This document shows, piece by piece, positions 39,730 to 49,479 of a stretch of 64,000 bases of DNA. Both the position numbers and the translations under genes were made by a program. The notes beneath the pieces are model-generated. The model was not told where the DNA came from and did no database searches. It saw only the letters and a program-made list of their open reading frames with translations. Source of the stretch: an uncultured Paracoccaceae bacterium. Lineage in GTDB: Bacteria; Pseudomonadota; Alphaproteobacteria; Rhodobacterales; Rhodobacteraceae. Within the stretch, counting starts at the first letter, position 1. The number at the start of each line of letters is the position of its first letter. Location of the stretch: NCBI GenBank assembly GCA_947498645.1, contig CANMKS010000001.1, positions 186,001 to 250,000 of the forward strand, read 5' to 3'.

Positions 39730-40394
39730 CATGGATCGGATTTGCTGCTGTCTTTGGGCTATTCTTTCTTACACATTCTTTGCCGTTGCGCCCGGCGATC
39801 AAGTCACAAATTGTCGGTTTGACGGGCGCGCACGTTTTTCGCATCGGCTATTCAGTGCTGTCATTGGCCACCCTCAGCATTCTGATCTGGGCGGCAGGCC
39901 AGGCGCCCTATGTCCAGCTATGGCCACAAACCATTTGGCAGCGCCATGTCGTACAGGCTGGCATGTTGGCAGTCTGCCTGATCCTCGTCTTCAGCGTCGC
40001 GCGCCCTAACCCGTTTTCCTTTGGTGGGGCAAATAACGGCGCATTCGATCCCCACCACCCCGGCCTTGTGCGCATCACGCGCCACCCCATCTTGCTGGCG
40101 CTTGCGCTCTGGGCTGGGCTACATCTCTTGCCAAATGGCGATCTCGCGCATGTCATACTGTTCGGCGTGCTGGGCGGCTTTGCGGTTGCAGGGCGACATC
40201 TGATCAATCGCCGCAAAAGGCGCGAAATCGGTTCTGCTGAATGGCATGCGTTGAATGCAGCAGTGGCGCAGGCACCTCTACTGAAAAGCAAAATGCCCTT
40301 TTCGCAGATCATACTACGGCTGGGCGCGGGCCTGGCTTTGTTTGCTGGGTTGCTGTGGATACATCCGGTTCTGATTGGTGTATCAGCGCACTAG
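39726..40394 (+). CDS. nnrU: NnrU family protein
   Basis: FFLTHSLPLRPAIK...FRIGYSVLSLATL...HHPGLVRITRHPILLALALWAGLHLLPNGD; overlaps nnrS. Confidence 0.88.
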   Translation: MTWIGFAAVFGLFFLTHSLPLRPAIKSQIVGLTGAHVFRIGYSVLSLATLSILIWAAGQAPYVQLWPQTIWQRHVVQAGMLAVCLILVFSVARPNPFSFGGANNGAFDPHHPGLVRITRHPILLALALWAGLHLLPNGDLAHVILFGVLGGFAVAGRHLINRRKRREIGSAEWHALNAAVAQAPLLKSKMPFSQIILRLGAGLALFAGLLWIHPVLIGVSAH

Positions 40395-40426
40395 TTGCCC
40401 ACTCCCGCGCCATTTATGCACCCGCG

Positions 40427-43400
40427 TCAGGCGTCCTCGACCTCGATCACGCCACCCAACGACCGCAGCGCTCCTTTGATCTGCGGATTGACCGGGAAAT
40501 CATCGCCCAGATCCAGTTCAACCTCGCCCGGCAAATCATCCCCCATCAGGCAGAAGTAGACTGGGCCACGCCCACCGCGCACACCGTCACGCGCGGCGTT
40601 CGACAGAATGGATGCGACCGACCCTATCGCCTCCGGTCCATCAATAAACACGCGCAGACCGGCACCACCAGCATCCGCCACGACGGCGTCAATCGGGGAT
40701 ACGGACCGGCCCAACAGTTTGAGCTGATCCGCCTCCAACGTAGCCTCGCATTGCAGGACAACCTGGCTGCCGGTTTCAAGAAATTCACGCGCGGCCTCGA
40801 GCGTGTCCGAAAACATCGTGACTTCATATTGCCCCGTGGGATCAGAGAGTTGCACAAAGGCAAAGCGATTGCCGCGCGCCGATTTGCGTTCCTGTCGCCC
40901 TGACACAGTGCCAGCCATCTTGACGATGGCAGCGCCCTTCTCGGCCCGTGCTGTGACCTCATCCAAGGTCATCACCTGCTTGCGTTTCAGCGGCCCCATA
41001 TAGTCGTCCAACGGATGACCAGACAGATAGAAACCAATCGCACGAAACTCCTCGGCCAGCCGCTCTGCGGGTAACCAATCATCGCCGCCAATCAAACGCG
41101 GCTCTGGCAAATCCTCGCCCGCGTCGCCAAACAGTGACACCTGATTTGATGATTTCTGGTCATGGATCGCAGCGGAATACGCGGTCAGCGCATCAAGGCT
41201 GAGGATTACAGACCTGCGGTTCGGGTCGAGCACGTCAAAGGCCCCCGCCCGTGCCAGCATCTCCAACGGGCGCTTGCCGATACGTTTCAGATCCACACGG
41301 CGGGCAAAGTCGAAAAGGTTCACAAATTCATGGTCTTCGCGCCCCTCGACAATCAATTTCATCGCCTCGACACCGACGTTTTTCAGCGCACCCAACCCAT
41401 AGACGAGCTTTTGATCCTTCACATCAAATGTCGCCTGTGACCGGTTCACGCAAGGCGGGATGTATTCAATCCCCAACCCCTTTTTCACCTCTTGAAAATA
41501 GACGCCCAGCTTGTCCGTCAGATGGATATCGCAGTTCATGACACCGGCCATGAATTCTACCGGGTGGTTCGCTTTGAGCCATGCGGTTTGATAGCTGACG
41601 ACGGCATAGGCAGCGGCGTGAGATTTATTGAACCCATAGTTGGCGAATTTTTCCAACAGGTCGAAAACCTCGCGGGCTTTCTTGGGTTCAACGCCATTGG
41701 CCTTGGCGCCAGCCTCGAACTTGGGGCGTTCCTTCGCCATCTCTTCGGCGATCTTTTTACCCATCGCACGCCGCAATAGATCGGCCCCGCCAAGGCTGTA
41801 GCCCGCCATGACCTGCGCAATCTCCATCACCTGTTCCTGATAGACGATGATCCCTTGGGTTTCCTTGAGGATATGATCAATCGAAGGGTGGATGGACTCC
41901 AGCTCCTTCTGTCCGTTCTTCACCTCGCAATAGGTCGGGATATTCTCCATCGGGCCGGGACGGTACAGCGCAACCAGCGCCACGATATCCTCGATGCAGG
42001 TCGGCTTCATCCGCTTGAGAGCATCCATCATACCGCTGGATTCCACCTGGAACACAGCGGTGGTTTTGGCGCTGGAATACAGCGCATAGGATTTTTCATC
42101 ATCCAAGGGGATCGCCCCGATGTCGTACTCAAACCCCTCTAACGCATCATAAAGCTGTGTACCGTCAGCGGCCACATTCAAAGGCCGCTCCGCCTTGCGG
42201 ATCAGCTTCACCGCATTCTCGATCACGGTCAGCGTTTTCAAACCCAGAAAGTCGAACTTGACCAGCCCCGCCTGTTCCACCCATTTCATGTTGAACTGGG
42301 TTGCGGGCATGTCGGACCGCGGGTCCTGATAAAGTGGTACCAATTCGTCCAGCGGACGGTCACCAATCACCACACCCGCAGCGTGGGTGGATGCGTTCCG
42401 CAGCAATCCTTCCACCTGTTGCGCATAGGTCAGCAGACGGTCCACGACCTCTTCGTTCTTGGCCTCTTCACGCAGACGGGGTTCATCCGCCAAAGCCTTT
42501 TCGATCGACACGGGTTTGACCCCTTCGACAGGGATCATTTTCGACAGGCGGTCCACCTGCCCGTATGGCATCTGCAAAACCCGGCCCACATCACGGACGG
42601 CGGCCTTGGACAAAAGCGCGCCAAAGGTGATGATTTGCCCCACCCTGTCACGCCCGTATTTGTCCTGCACATAGCGGATCACTTCCTCGCGCCGGTCCAT
42701 GCAAAAGTCGATGTCAAAGTCCGGCATCGACACACGTTCGGGGTTCAGGAAGCGTTCGAACAGCAACGAATAACGCAGTGGATCAAGATCCGTGATCAAC
42801 AGGGCGTAAGCCACCAAAGACCCCGCGCCAGACCCCCGGCCCGGCCCAACCGGAATACCATTGTCCTTGGACCATTTGATGAAATCGGCCACGATCAAGA
42901 AGTAGCCGGGAAAGCCCATGCCCTCGATGATGCCTAGCTCAAATTCCAGCCGCTTTTCATATTCTTCAACCGGGGCCGCATGGGGGATGACAGCCAAGCG
43001 GTTCTTCAACCCCTGTTCGGCCTGTCGGCGTAATTCAGCGACCTCATCATCTGCAAATTTTGGCAGGATCGGGGCACGTTTATAGGCCTTGAACGCGCAG
43101 CGCTTGGCGATCTCGACGGTGTTTTCAACAGCCTCTGGCAGATCTGCGAACAGCGTGACCATTTCCTGCGGAGATTTCAGATAATGCTGTGGTGTCAACC
43201 GGCGGCGGGGTTCTTGTTGATCAACATAAGCGCCCTCTGCAATGCAGATCAGTGCATCATGTGCTTCGTACAATTCTGTCTTGGGGAAATAGACGTCATT
43301 GGTCGCAACCAGCGGCAAACCCTTGCTGTAGGCCATCTCGATATGACCGCGCTCTGACAGGCGTTCGGCCTGCGGCAAACCATCACCGGGATGGCGCTGC

Positions 43401-43924
43401 AATTCCACATAAAGCCGATCTGGATAGATCGCCGCCAGCCGGTCCATCAATGCCTCGGCCTTTGGGCGCTGGCCCTGACGCAACAACCGGCCCACCGGGC
43501 CATCCGGTCCACCCGACAGGCAAATCAAACCTTGATGATGCTTTGCCAAGTCTTCCAATGAAACCTGCGGCAACTGCCCGCCCGCGTCCAGATAGGCGCA
43601 GGAGTTCAGCTTCATCAGGTTCATGTATCCGGCTTCAGATTGGGCCAGCAAGACTATCGGCGCAGGCGCTTCGGGCCGTTTTCCTGGCTCCGCCTCAAGG
43701 TAGGTCAGATCAACCTGACAGCCGATGATCGGCTGCAACCCGGCCTTGGCTGCACCTTCGGAAAATTCCAATGCGCAGAACATGTTGTTGCTGTCCGTCA
43801 CTGCGACCGCCGGCATGTCCATCTTGGCCACCATTTCGGGTAGTTTCTTGACCGGAATTGCGCCTTCCAGCAGCGAATACTCGGTATGGACGCGCAGATG
43901 AATGAATCGGGGATTAGTAGCCAT
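40427..43924 (-). CDS. dnaE: DNA polymerase III subunit alpha
   Basis: FIHLRVHTEYSLLEGAIPVKKL PHP domain; GPGRGSGAGSLVAYALLITDLDPL; DFDIDFCMDRR; 1165 aa. Confidence 0.98.
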   Translation of the reverse strand: MATNPRFIHLRVHTEYSLLEGAIPVKKLPEMVAKMDMPAVAVTDSNNMFCALEFSEGAAKAGLQPIIGCQVDLTYLEAEPGKRPEAPAPIVLLAQSEAGYMNLMKLNSCAYLDAGGQLPQVSLEDLAKHHQGLICLSGGPDGPVGRLLRQGQRPKAEALMDRLAAIYPDRLYVELQRHPGDGLPQAERLSERGHIEMAYSKGLPLVATNDVYFPKTELYEAHDALICIAEGAYVDQQEPRRRLTPQHYLKSPQEMVTLFADLPEAVENTVEIAKRCAFKAYKRAPILPKFADDEVAELRRQAEQGLKNRLAVIPHAAPVEEYEKRLEFELGIIEGMGFPGYFLIVADFIKWSKDNGIPVGPGRGSGAGSLVAYALLITDLDPLRYSLLFERFLNPERVSMPDFDIDFCMDRREEVIRYVQDKYGRDRVGQIITFGALLSKAAVRDVGRVLQMPYGQVDRLSKMIPVEGVKPVSIEKALADEPRLREEAKNEEVVDRLLTYAQQVEGLLRNASTHAAGVVIGDRPLDELVPLYQDPRSDMPATQFNMKWVEQAGLVKFDFLGLKTLTVIENAVKLIRKAERPLNVAADGTQLYDALEGFEYDIGAIPLDDEKSYALYSSAKTTAVFQVESSGMMDALKRMKPTCIEDIVALVALYRPGPMENIPTYCEVKNGQKELESIHPSIDHILKETQGIIVYQEQVMEIAQVMAGYSLGGADLLRRAMGKKIAEEMAKERPKFEAGAKANGVEPKKAREVFDLLEKFANYGFNKSHAAAYAVVSYQTAWLKANHPVEFMAGVMNCDIHLTDKLGVYFQEVKKGLGIEYIPPCVNRSQATFDVKDQKLVYGLGALKNVGVEAMKLIVEGREDHEFVNLFDFARRVDLKRIGKRPLEMLARAGAFDVLDPNRRSVILSLDALTAYSAAIHDQKSSNQVSLFGDAGEDLPEPRLIGGDDWLPAERLAEEFRAIGFYLSGHPLDDYMGPLKRKQVMTLDEVTARAEKGAAIVKMAGTVSGRQERKSARGNRFAFVQLSDPTGQYEVTMFSDTLEAAREFLETGSQVVLQCEATLEADQLKLLGRSVSPIDAVVADAGGAGLRVFIDGPEAIGSVASILSNAARDGVRGGRGPVYFCLMGDDLPGEVELDLGDDFPVNPQIKGALRSLGGVIEVEDA

Positions 43925-43972
43925 GCAAGGCAAGGTAGCGTATGCCCATCTGGCCGCAAGACGCGTAATTGG

Positions 43973-43988
43973 TTAGCTATATCGCTAA
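43973..43988. promoter_or_regulatory. Candidate ArsR-type operator, site 1
   Basis: TTAG-CTATATCG-CTAA upstream of TTGACA (43994-43999). Confidence 0.6.
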
Positions 43989-44022
43989 GTGTATTGACAA
44001 GGGGTGATTCCCACATCAATAC

Positions 44023-44038
44023 TTAGCCACATGACTAA
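44023..44038. promoter_or_regulatory. Candidate ArsR-type operator, site 2, spanning the start codon
   Basis: TTAG-CCACATGA-CTAA; same TTAG-N8-CTAA pattern as site 1, 50 bp away centre to centre. Confidence 0.6.
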
Positions 44039-44378
44039 CCAACTAGATTCCTTCTTTGGCGCTATGGCCGACCCGACCCGCCGCGCTGTCATTGAACGGC
44101 TGGCCTCTGGACCGGCAAGCGTGAGCGAACTGCACGCACCTCATGCAATGGCGCTGCCCACCTTCATGCGCCACCTCAAGGTGCTGGAAGATACCGGCAT
44201 CGTACGCTCCATCAAAAAGGGCCGCGTGCGCACCTGCCACATCGAGGCCGCACCCCTGATCGAAGCGCAAGGCTGGCTCGCTTGGCAGCGCGAAATTTGG
44301 GAGAGCCGGTTGGACAGGTTGGATGCCCTTGCGCAGCAGATTTCAAACACAAAAGAGGACCAGACCGATGCCCCTTGA
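44031..44378 (+). CDS. ArsR-family (winged HTH) transcriptional regulator
   Basis: LDSFFGAMADPTRRAVIERLASGPASVSELHAPHAMALPTFMRHLKVLEDTGIVRSIKKGRVRTCHIE. Confidence 0.93.
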   Translation: MTNQLDSFFGAMADPTRRAVIERLASGPASVSELHAPHAMALPTFMRHLKVLEDTGIVRSIKKGRVRTCHIEAAPLIEAQGWLAWQREIWESRLDRLDALAQQISNTKEDQTDAP

Positions 44379-44832
44379 TACCAAATCATTTGACCTTTTC
44401 CGTACGCTTCCACTGTCGCCAGACCGGCTATGGACCGTCCTGACGGACGCGAAAGAACGCGAAAAATGGAACGGGCCAGATGCCACAACCTTGCTGGAAA
44501 CCGACGCCGCCGACCTGCGCGTGGGTGGACAGGACCGGCACCGGTTCGGGCCCAAGGACGCTCCGGATTTCGTGGTCGATACCCGCTGGTATGACCTGGC
44601 AGGACCCGACCGCGCCGTATTCACCGAGACCCTGATTTTCGGAGGCGAGGCCGTTTCGACAAGCCTTGTAACCTACGTGCTTGAGGGCAACGGAAAGCAA
44701 ACAAAACTTAGCATCACCGTTGCCGTGTCGTCTTTCTCTGGCCCCGATACGTTGGACGAAATCGCACAGGGCTGGGCCGGTGGTGCCGATAACCTTGAGG
44801 CCTACGCCAAGGGTCTTGTTCAGCCCACGTAA
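44368..44832 (+). CDS. SRPBCC (AHSA1-like) domain protein
   Basis: DLFRTLPLSPDRLWTVLTDAKEREKWNGP; overlaps ArsR gene (frequent ArsR-SRPBCC pairing). Confidence 0.88.
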   Translation: MPLDTKSFDLFRTLPLSPDRLWTVLTDAKEREKWNGPDATTLLETDAADLRVGGQDRHRFGPKDAPDFVVDTRWYDLAGPDRAVFTETLIFGGEAVSTSLVTYVLEGNGKQTKLSITVAVSSFSGPDTLDEIAQGWAGGADNLEAYAKGLVQPT

Positions 44833-45002
44833 GGCTGGCTGCTTTTTCCGGATCATGCGGTGCGCCACACAGCTGATTTCAAGAAACACTTGCCAAACGC
44901 GGTTTCTGCCGCTTTCATAGCCTGCAGCACATGAGGCAGCCGTCTACGTCGCATCGACGGCTGGTCCCCTCGCATACTTCGGTAAGGCGGCAGGTTTACA
45001 AA

Positions 45003-46358
45003 ATGGACGTCACGTTTCTTCTCAATGGGGAAACCGTGCAGGTGAAAGCGGAACCGACGCGCACCCTGCTGGATTGGCTGCGCGAGGATGCTGGGCTGTG
45101 TGGAACAAAGGAAGGCTGCAACGAAGGCGACTGCGGCGCCTGCACAGTGATGGTGACCGATGAGGACGGTGCAAAAGCACTGAACGCCTGCATTCTGTTC
45201 ATGCCACAGCTTCACGGCAAGGCCGTTCGCACGGTCGAAGGGATCAGCGGGCCGGATGGTGCGCTGCACCCTGTTCAGCAGGCAATGATCGAAAAACACG
45301 GATCGCAATGTGGGTTCTGTACGCCGGGGTTCATTGCCTCAATGGCAACCGCGCATCTGGACGGCCGCAAGGACCATGACGATGTGCTGGCCGGGAACCT
45401 TTGCCGGTGCACAGGCTATGCGCCGATCATCCGGGCCGCAGAGGCGGCAGCTGCGGAACCTGTTCCGGACTGGATGACCGACACACCGCCACTGGTGGAC
45501 AGTCCGGGTTATGCGCCTGCGAGTTTGGATGAACTTGCCCGATGGTATTGGGAACACCCAAAGGCGACATTGATCGCCGGGGCAACCGATGTGGGGCTTT
45601 GGGTGACAAAGCAACTGCGTGACTTGCCTGATGTGGCGTTCCTGAACCGTTGCGCAGAACTGCGCGCGATTTCCGAGACCGACGATACCATCCACTTTGG
45701 TGCGGCGGTGACAATGACCGAGGCGCTGGACAAACTCCGCGCCATGCACCCTTCCTACGCCGAAATGATCCGCCGCTATGGATCAACCCAGGTGCGCAAC
45801 GCGGCAACCATCGGTGGGAACATCGCCAATGGTTCACCTATTGGGGATAACCCACCTGCGCTGATCGCGTTGGGCGCAACCCTGCATTTGCGGCAGGGCG
45901 AGACCAAACGAGATATGCCGCTTGAGGATTTCTTCGTTGAGTACGGCAAGCAAGACCGTCAACCCGGTGAACTGGTGACCGGCGTCACCATCCCCAAAAC
46001 GGCCCCTGCCCTGCGCTGCTACAAAATATCGAAGCGGTTTGATCAGGATATTTCTGCCCTCTGCGGTTGCTTCAATATCACCATGGCGGATGGCATGGTG
46101 GTGGATGCCCGCATCGCCTTTGGCGGCATGGCGGGCACGCCGCATCGCGCGACAGCGGTCGAAAATGCACTGATAAACCGGCCATGGACCGCCGAAACGG
46201 TTACGGCCGCGGCGGATCGTTTTGCCGACGACTACACGCCCATGACCGACATGCGTGCAAGCGCTGGCTACCGCCTGCAAACCGCACAGAACCTGCTGCA
46301 CCGTTATCTGGCCGAGATGTCGGGCGAGGCGACATCGGTGCTGGAGGTGACATCATGA
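45003..46358 (+). CDS. xdhA: Xanthine dehydrogenase small subunit
   Basis: CGTKEGCNEGDCGACTV and CGFCTPGFIASM [2Fe-2S] motifs; NLCRCTGY; FAD domain AATIGGNIANGSPIGD. Confidence 0.96.
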   Translation: MDVTFLLNGETVQVKAEPTRTLLDWLREDAGLCGTKEGCNEGDCGACTVMVTDEDGAKALNACILFMPQLHGKAVRTVEGISGPDGALHPVQQAMIEKHGSQCGFCTPGFIASMATAHLDGRKDHDDVLAGNLCRCTGYAPIIRAAEAAAAEPVPDWMTDTPPLVDSPGYAPASLDELARWYWEHPKATLIAGATDVGLWVTKQLRDLPDVAFLNRCAELRAISETDDTIHFGAAVTMTEALDKLRAMHPSYAEMIRRYGSTQVRNAATIGGNIANGSPIGDNPPALIALGATLHLRQGETKRDMPLEDFFVEYGKQDRQPGELVTGVTIPKTAPALRCYKISKRFDQDISALCGCFNITMADGMVVDARIAFGGMAGTPHRATAVENALINRPWTAETVTAAADRFADDYTPMTDMRASAGYRLQTAQNLLHRYLAEMSGEATSVLEVTS

Positions 46359-48742
46359 GCGTCACCAAACCCCTGCCCCATGACGCCGCCGCCCTGCATG
46401 TCACTGGTGCTGCACGTTATATTGACGACCTGCCAATGCCCGGCAACACGCTGCATCTGGCCTTTGGCACGTCCGACATTGCCTGTGGTAGCTATAGTGC
46501 CGTGAACCTTGAAAAGGTAAAAAGCGCCCCCGGTGTGGTTGCAGTGCTGATGGCAGATGATCTGCCCTTCGCCAATGACGTCTCGCCCTCCATCCATGAT
46601 GAGCCGCTGCTGGCCACGGGCACGGTGCACTACCTCGGCCAACCGCTGTTTCTGGTGGTGGCAGAGAGCCACCTTGCGGCCCGCAAAGCCGCGCGTTTGG
46701 CTGAGGTGGATTATATCGAAGACACCCCCATCCTGACCATAGATGAGGCCCTTGCCGCGGGTAGCCATTTCGAGGACGGCCCACGCATCTGGACCAAGGG
46801 CGATGTTGATCAAGCACTGTCAGATGCCCCGCATCGGGTGCGCGGCGAAATCAACATGGGCGGGCAGGAACATTTCTATCTTGAAGGTCAGGCCGCCCTC
46901 GCCCTACCGCAGGAAAGCGGGGACATGGTTGTGCATTCCTCCACCCAGCATCCCACCGAAATCCAGCACAAGGTGGCCGATGCGCTGGGCGTGCCAATGC
47001 ACGCGGTACGTTGCGAAGTACGGCGCATGGGCGGTGGTTTTGGTGGCAAGGAAAGTCAGGGCAATGCGCTGGCCGTTAGCTGTGCCATAGCCGCGCGTCT
47101 GACAGGCCGACCCTGCAAGATGCGCTATGACCGCGACGACGATATGATGATCACGGGCAAGCGGCATGATTTCCGGATCAGCTATGATGCGGGATTTGAT
47201 GGTGAAGGGCGGCTGACCGGTGTCGATTTCACGCAAAGGACCCGCTGTGGCTGGGCGCTTGATCTGTCCTTGCCAGTCGCTGACCGGGCCATGTTGCACG
47301 CTGACAATGCCTATCACCTGCCAGCGGCGCGGATCACCTCGCACCGGTTGAAGACCAACACCCAGTCCGCCACTGCCTTTCGTGGATTTGGTGGGCCGCA
47401 AGGGGTGTTGGGCATTGAACGGGTAATGGATCACATCGCGGCGGAACTGGAAATGGATCCAGTTACTATCCGCCAGCGAAACTATTATGCCGCGATGGAT
47501 GCAGGGGGGCTGTCTGCCCCCCGCGCTGCGCGCCCCCCCGAAGATATTTCCAAACAAAAGAAGCCCGGCCAGGGTACACGGTATGCCGGGCAGTATTCAC
47601 CAAAAACCGAGGTGCAGACGACCCCCTACAAGATGCCAGTGACGGATTTCATTCTGCACGAGATGACAGAGGCATTGCTGAAGACATCTGACTATCACGC
47701 CCGCCGTGCCGTGATCGCGAACTGGAACCGCGCCGAGCCGATCCTGAAGAAGGGCATCGCCTTTTCGCCAGTCAAATTCGGGATTTCCTTCACGCTGACC
47801 CACCTTAATCAGGCGGGCGCGCTGGTGCATGTGTATCAGGATGGATCGGTTCATATGAACCACGGCGGCACTGAGATGGGACAGGGGTTGTTCCAGAAAG
47901 TCGCTCAGGTTGCAGCACATCGATTCGGAATTGATGTGGCTGCGGTGAAGATCACCGCGACGGATACCGGCAAGGTGCCGAATACCTCCGCCACTGCTGC
48001 CTCATCGGGGACCGATCTGAACGGCATGGCCGTCGCCAACGCTTGCAATATCATTCGGGACCGGATTGCTACCTGTCTGGCGGAACTGCATCAAACCAGC
48101 ACTGAGCAGGTCCGCTTTGAAGATGGGCAGGTCTTTGTTGGTGAGGCGCGGATGACATTTGCCGAGGCCGCACAGACGGCCTATCTCAACCGTGTCAGCC
48201 TCTCTGCCACGGGGTTCTACAAAACGCCTGATCTGGCCTGGGACCGGATCAAAGGCGAAGGTACACCGTTTTTCTATTTCGCCCAGGGGGCGGCGGTGAC
48301 CGAAGTGGTCATTGACACGTTGACCGGCGAAAACCGCATCCTGCGCAGCGATATTCTGCATGACGCCGGTGCGTCGCTGAACCCTGCGCTGGATATCGGA
48401 CAGGTCGAGGGTGGCTATGTGCAGGGCGCAGGTTGGCTGACGACCGAGGAACTGGTCTGGGACGACAAGGGACGGCTGCGCACCCATGCGCCATCAACCT
48501 ACAAAATCCCTGCCTGTTCGGACCGGCCTGATGTGTTCAACGTGGCGGTGTGGGACAGCCCGAACCCCGCGCAAACGATCTATCGCTCAAAAGCGGTGGG
48601 CGAGCCGCCGTTCATGTTGGGCACCTCCGCCTTTCTGGCGCTGTCTGATGCGGTTGCAGCCAGCGGGCCGAACTACCCGGATTTGCAGGCACCAGCGACC
48701 GCCGAAGAGGTGTTGCGCGCGGTAGGACGAGCACGGGGATGA
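46355..48742 (+). CDS. xdhB: Xanthine dehydrogenase molybdopterin-binding subunit
   Basis: VTGAARYIDDLP, RRMGGGFGGKESQ, TAFRGFGGPQGVLGIE; overlaps xdhA by ATGA. Confidence 0.96.
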   Translation: MSVTKPLPHDAAALHVTGAARYIDDLPMPGNTLHLAFGTSDIACGSYSAVNLEKVKSAPGVVAVLMADDLPFANDVSPSIHDEPLLATGTVHYLGQPLFLVVAESHLAARKAARLAEVDYIEDTPILTIDEALAAGSHFEDGPRIWTKGDVDQALSDAPHRVRGEINMGGQEHFYLEGQAALALPQESGDMVVHSSTQHPTEIQHKVADALGVPMHAVRCEVRRMGGGFGGKESQGNALAVSCAIAARLTGRPCKMRYDRDDDMMITGKRHDFRISYDAGFDGEGRLTGVDFTQRTRCGWALDLSLPVADRAMLHADNAYHLPAARITSHRLKTNTQSATAFRGFGGPQGVLGIERVMDHIAAELEMDPVTIRQRNYYAAMDAGGLSAPRAARPPEDISKQKKPGQGTRYAGQYSPKTEVQTTPYKMPVTDFILHEMTEALLKTSDYHARRAVIANWNRAEPILKKGIAFSPVKFGISFTLTHLNQAGALVHVYQDGSVHMNHGGTEMGQGLFQKVAQVAAHRFGIDVAAVKITATDTGKVPNTSATAASSGTDLNGMAVANACNIIRDRIATCLAELHQTSTEQVRFEDGQVFVGEARMTFAEAAQTAYLNRVSLSATGFYKTPDLAWDRIKGEGTPFFYFAQGAAVTEVVIDTLTGENRILRSDILHDAGASLNPALDIGQVEGGYVQGAGWLTTEELVWDDKGRLRTHAPSTYKIPACSDRPDVFNVAVWDSPNPAQTIYRSKAVGEPPFMLGTSAFLALSDAVAASGPNYPDLQAPATAEEVLRAVGRARG
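47504..47563. repeat. Hairpin-forming, repeat-like sequence read in frame within xdhB
   Basis: GGGGGGC-TGTCT-GCCCCCC hairpin, then GCGCTGCGCGCCCCCCCGAAGATATTTCCAAACAAAAGAAG; encodes the low-complexity segment GLSAPRAARPPEDISKQKK. Confidence 0.6.
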
Positions 48743-49479
48743 CCATGCCGATCCGCATCACCATCACCAAAACCGCAGGCTCTGTCCCACGCGAGGCAGG
48801 CACGCAAATGTTGGTCTGGGATGACCGCACCGAAGGTACCATTGGCGGTGGGAGGCTGGAGTGGGAGGCGATGGCAGAGGCCCGCAGGATGTTGCGCGAT
48901 GGGCGTCAACAATACACGGCGCAAATCCCGCTTGGTCCCACACTGGGCCAATGCTGTGGGGGATCGGTCAGCCTGCAATGGGAGGTCGCAGAAACACTGG
49001 ATCAGCCTGCCGCGCGGCCGCTTTGGATTTATGGTGCAGGTCATGTCGGCCGCGCGCTGGTGCAGGTCATGCACCCCCTGCCCGATTTTGAAATCACTTG
49101 GGTTGATACGCATGCGGATCGCTTTCCCAAAACAGAAGCGACCACTCTGGTCGCGGCAGACCCTGCGCGGATCGTCAGACACGCGCCCGAAAATGCAGAC
49201 CACCTGATTCTGACCTACAGTCATGAAATTGACCTCGCGCTCTGTCACGCGGTGCTGAGCCATGATTTTCACTGCGCCGGCTTGATCGGATCAGCCACCA
49301 AATGGGCGCGGTTCAAGGCACGGCTCGCGGCATTGGGGCATGCGCCGGCACAGATTTCGCGTATTGCGTGCCCCATTGGTGATCCAAGCCTTGGAAAACA
49401 CCCCGCAGCGATTGCGTTGGGCGTCGCAACTGCCATGATCACACCCGATGGGCGCAAGACAAAGGACCGCACCGCATGA
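48739..49479 (+). CDS. xdhC: Xanthine dehydrogenase accessory protein XdhC
   Basis: GSVPREAGTQMLVWDDRTEGTIGGGRLEWEAM, GPTLGQCCGGSVSL, YGAGHVGRALV. Confidence 0.94.
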   Translation: MTMPIRITITKTAGSVPREAGTQMLVWDDRTEGTIGGGRLEWEAMAEARRMLRDGRQQYTAQIPLGPTLGQCCGGSVSLQWEVAETLDQPAARPLWIYGAGHVGRALVQVMHPLPDFEITWVDTHADRFPKTEATTLVAADPARIVRHAPENADHLILTYSHEIDLALCHAVLSHDFHCAGLIGSATKWARFKARLAALGHAPAQISRIACPIGDPSLGKHPAAIALGVATAMITPDGRKTKDRTA

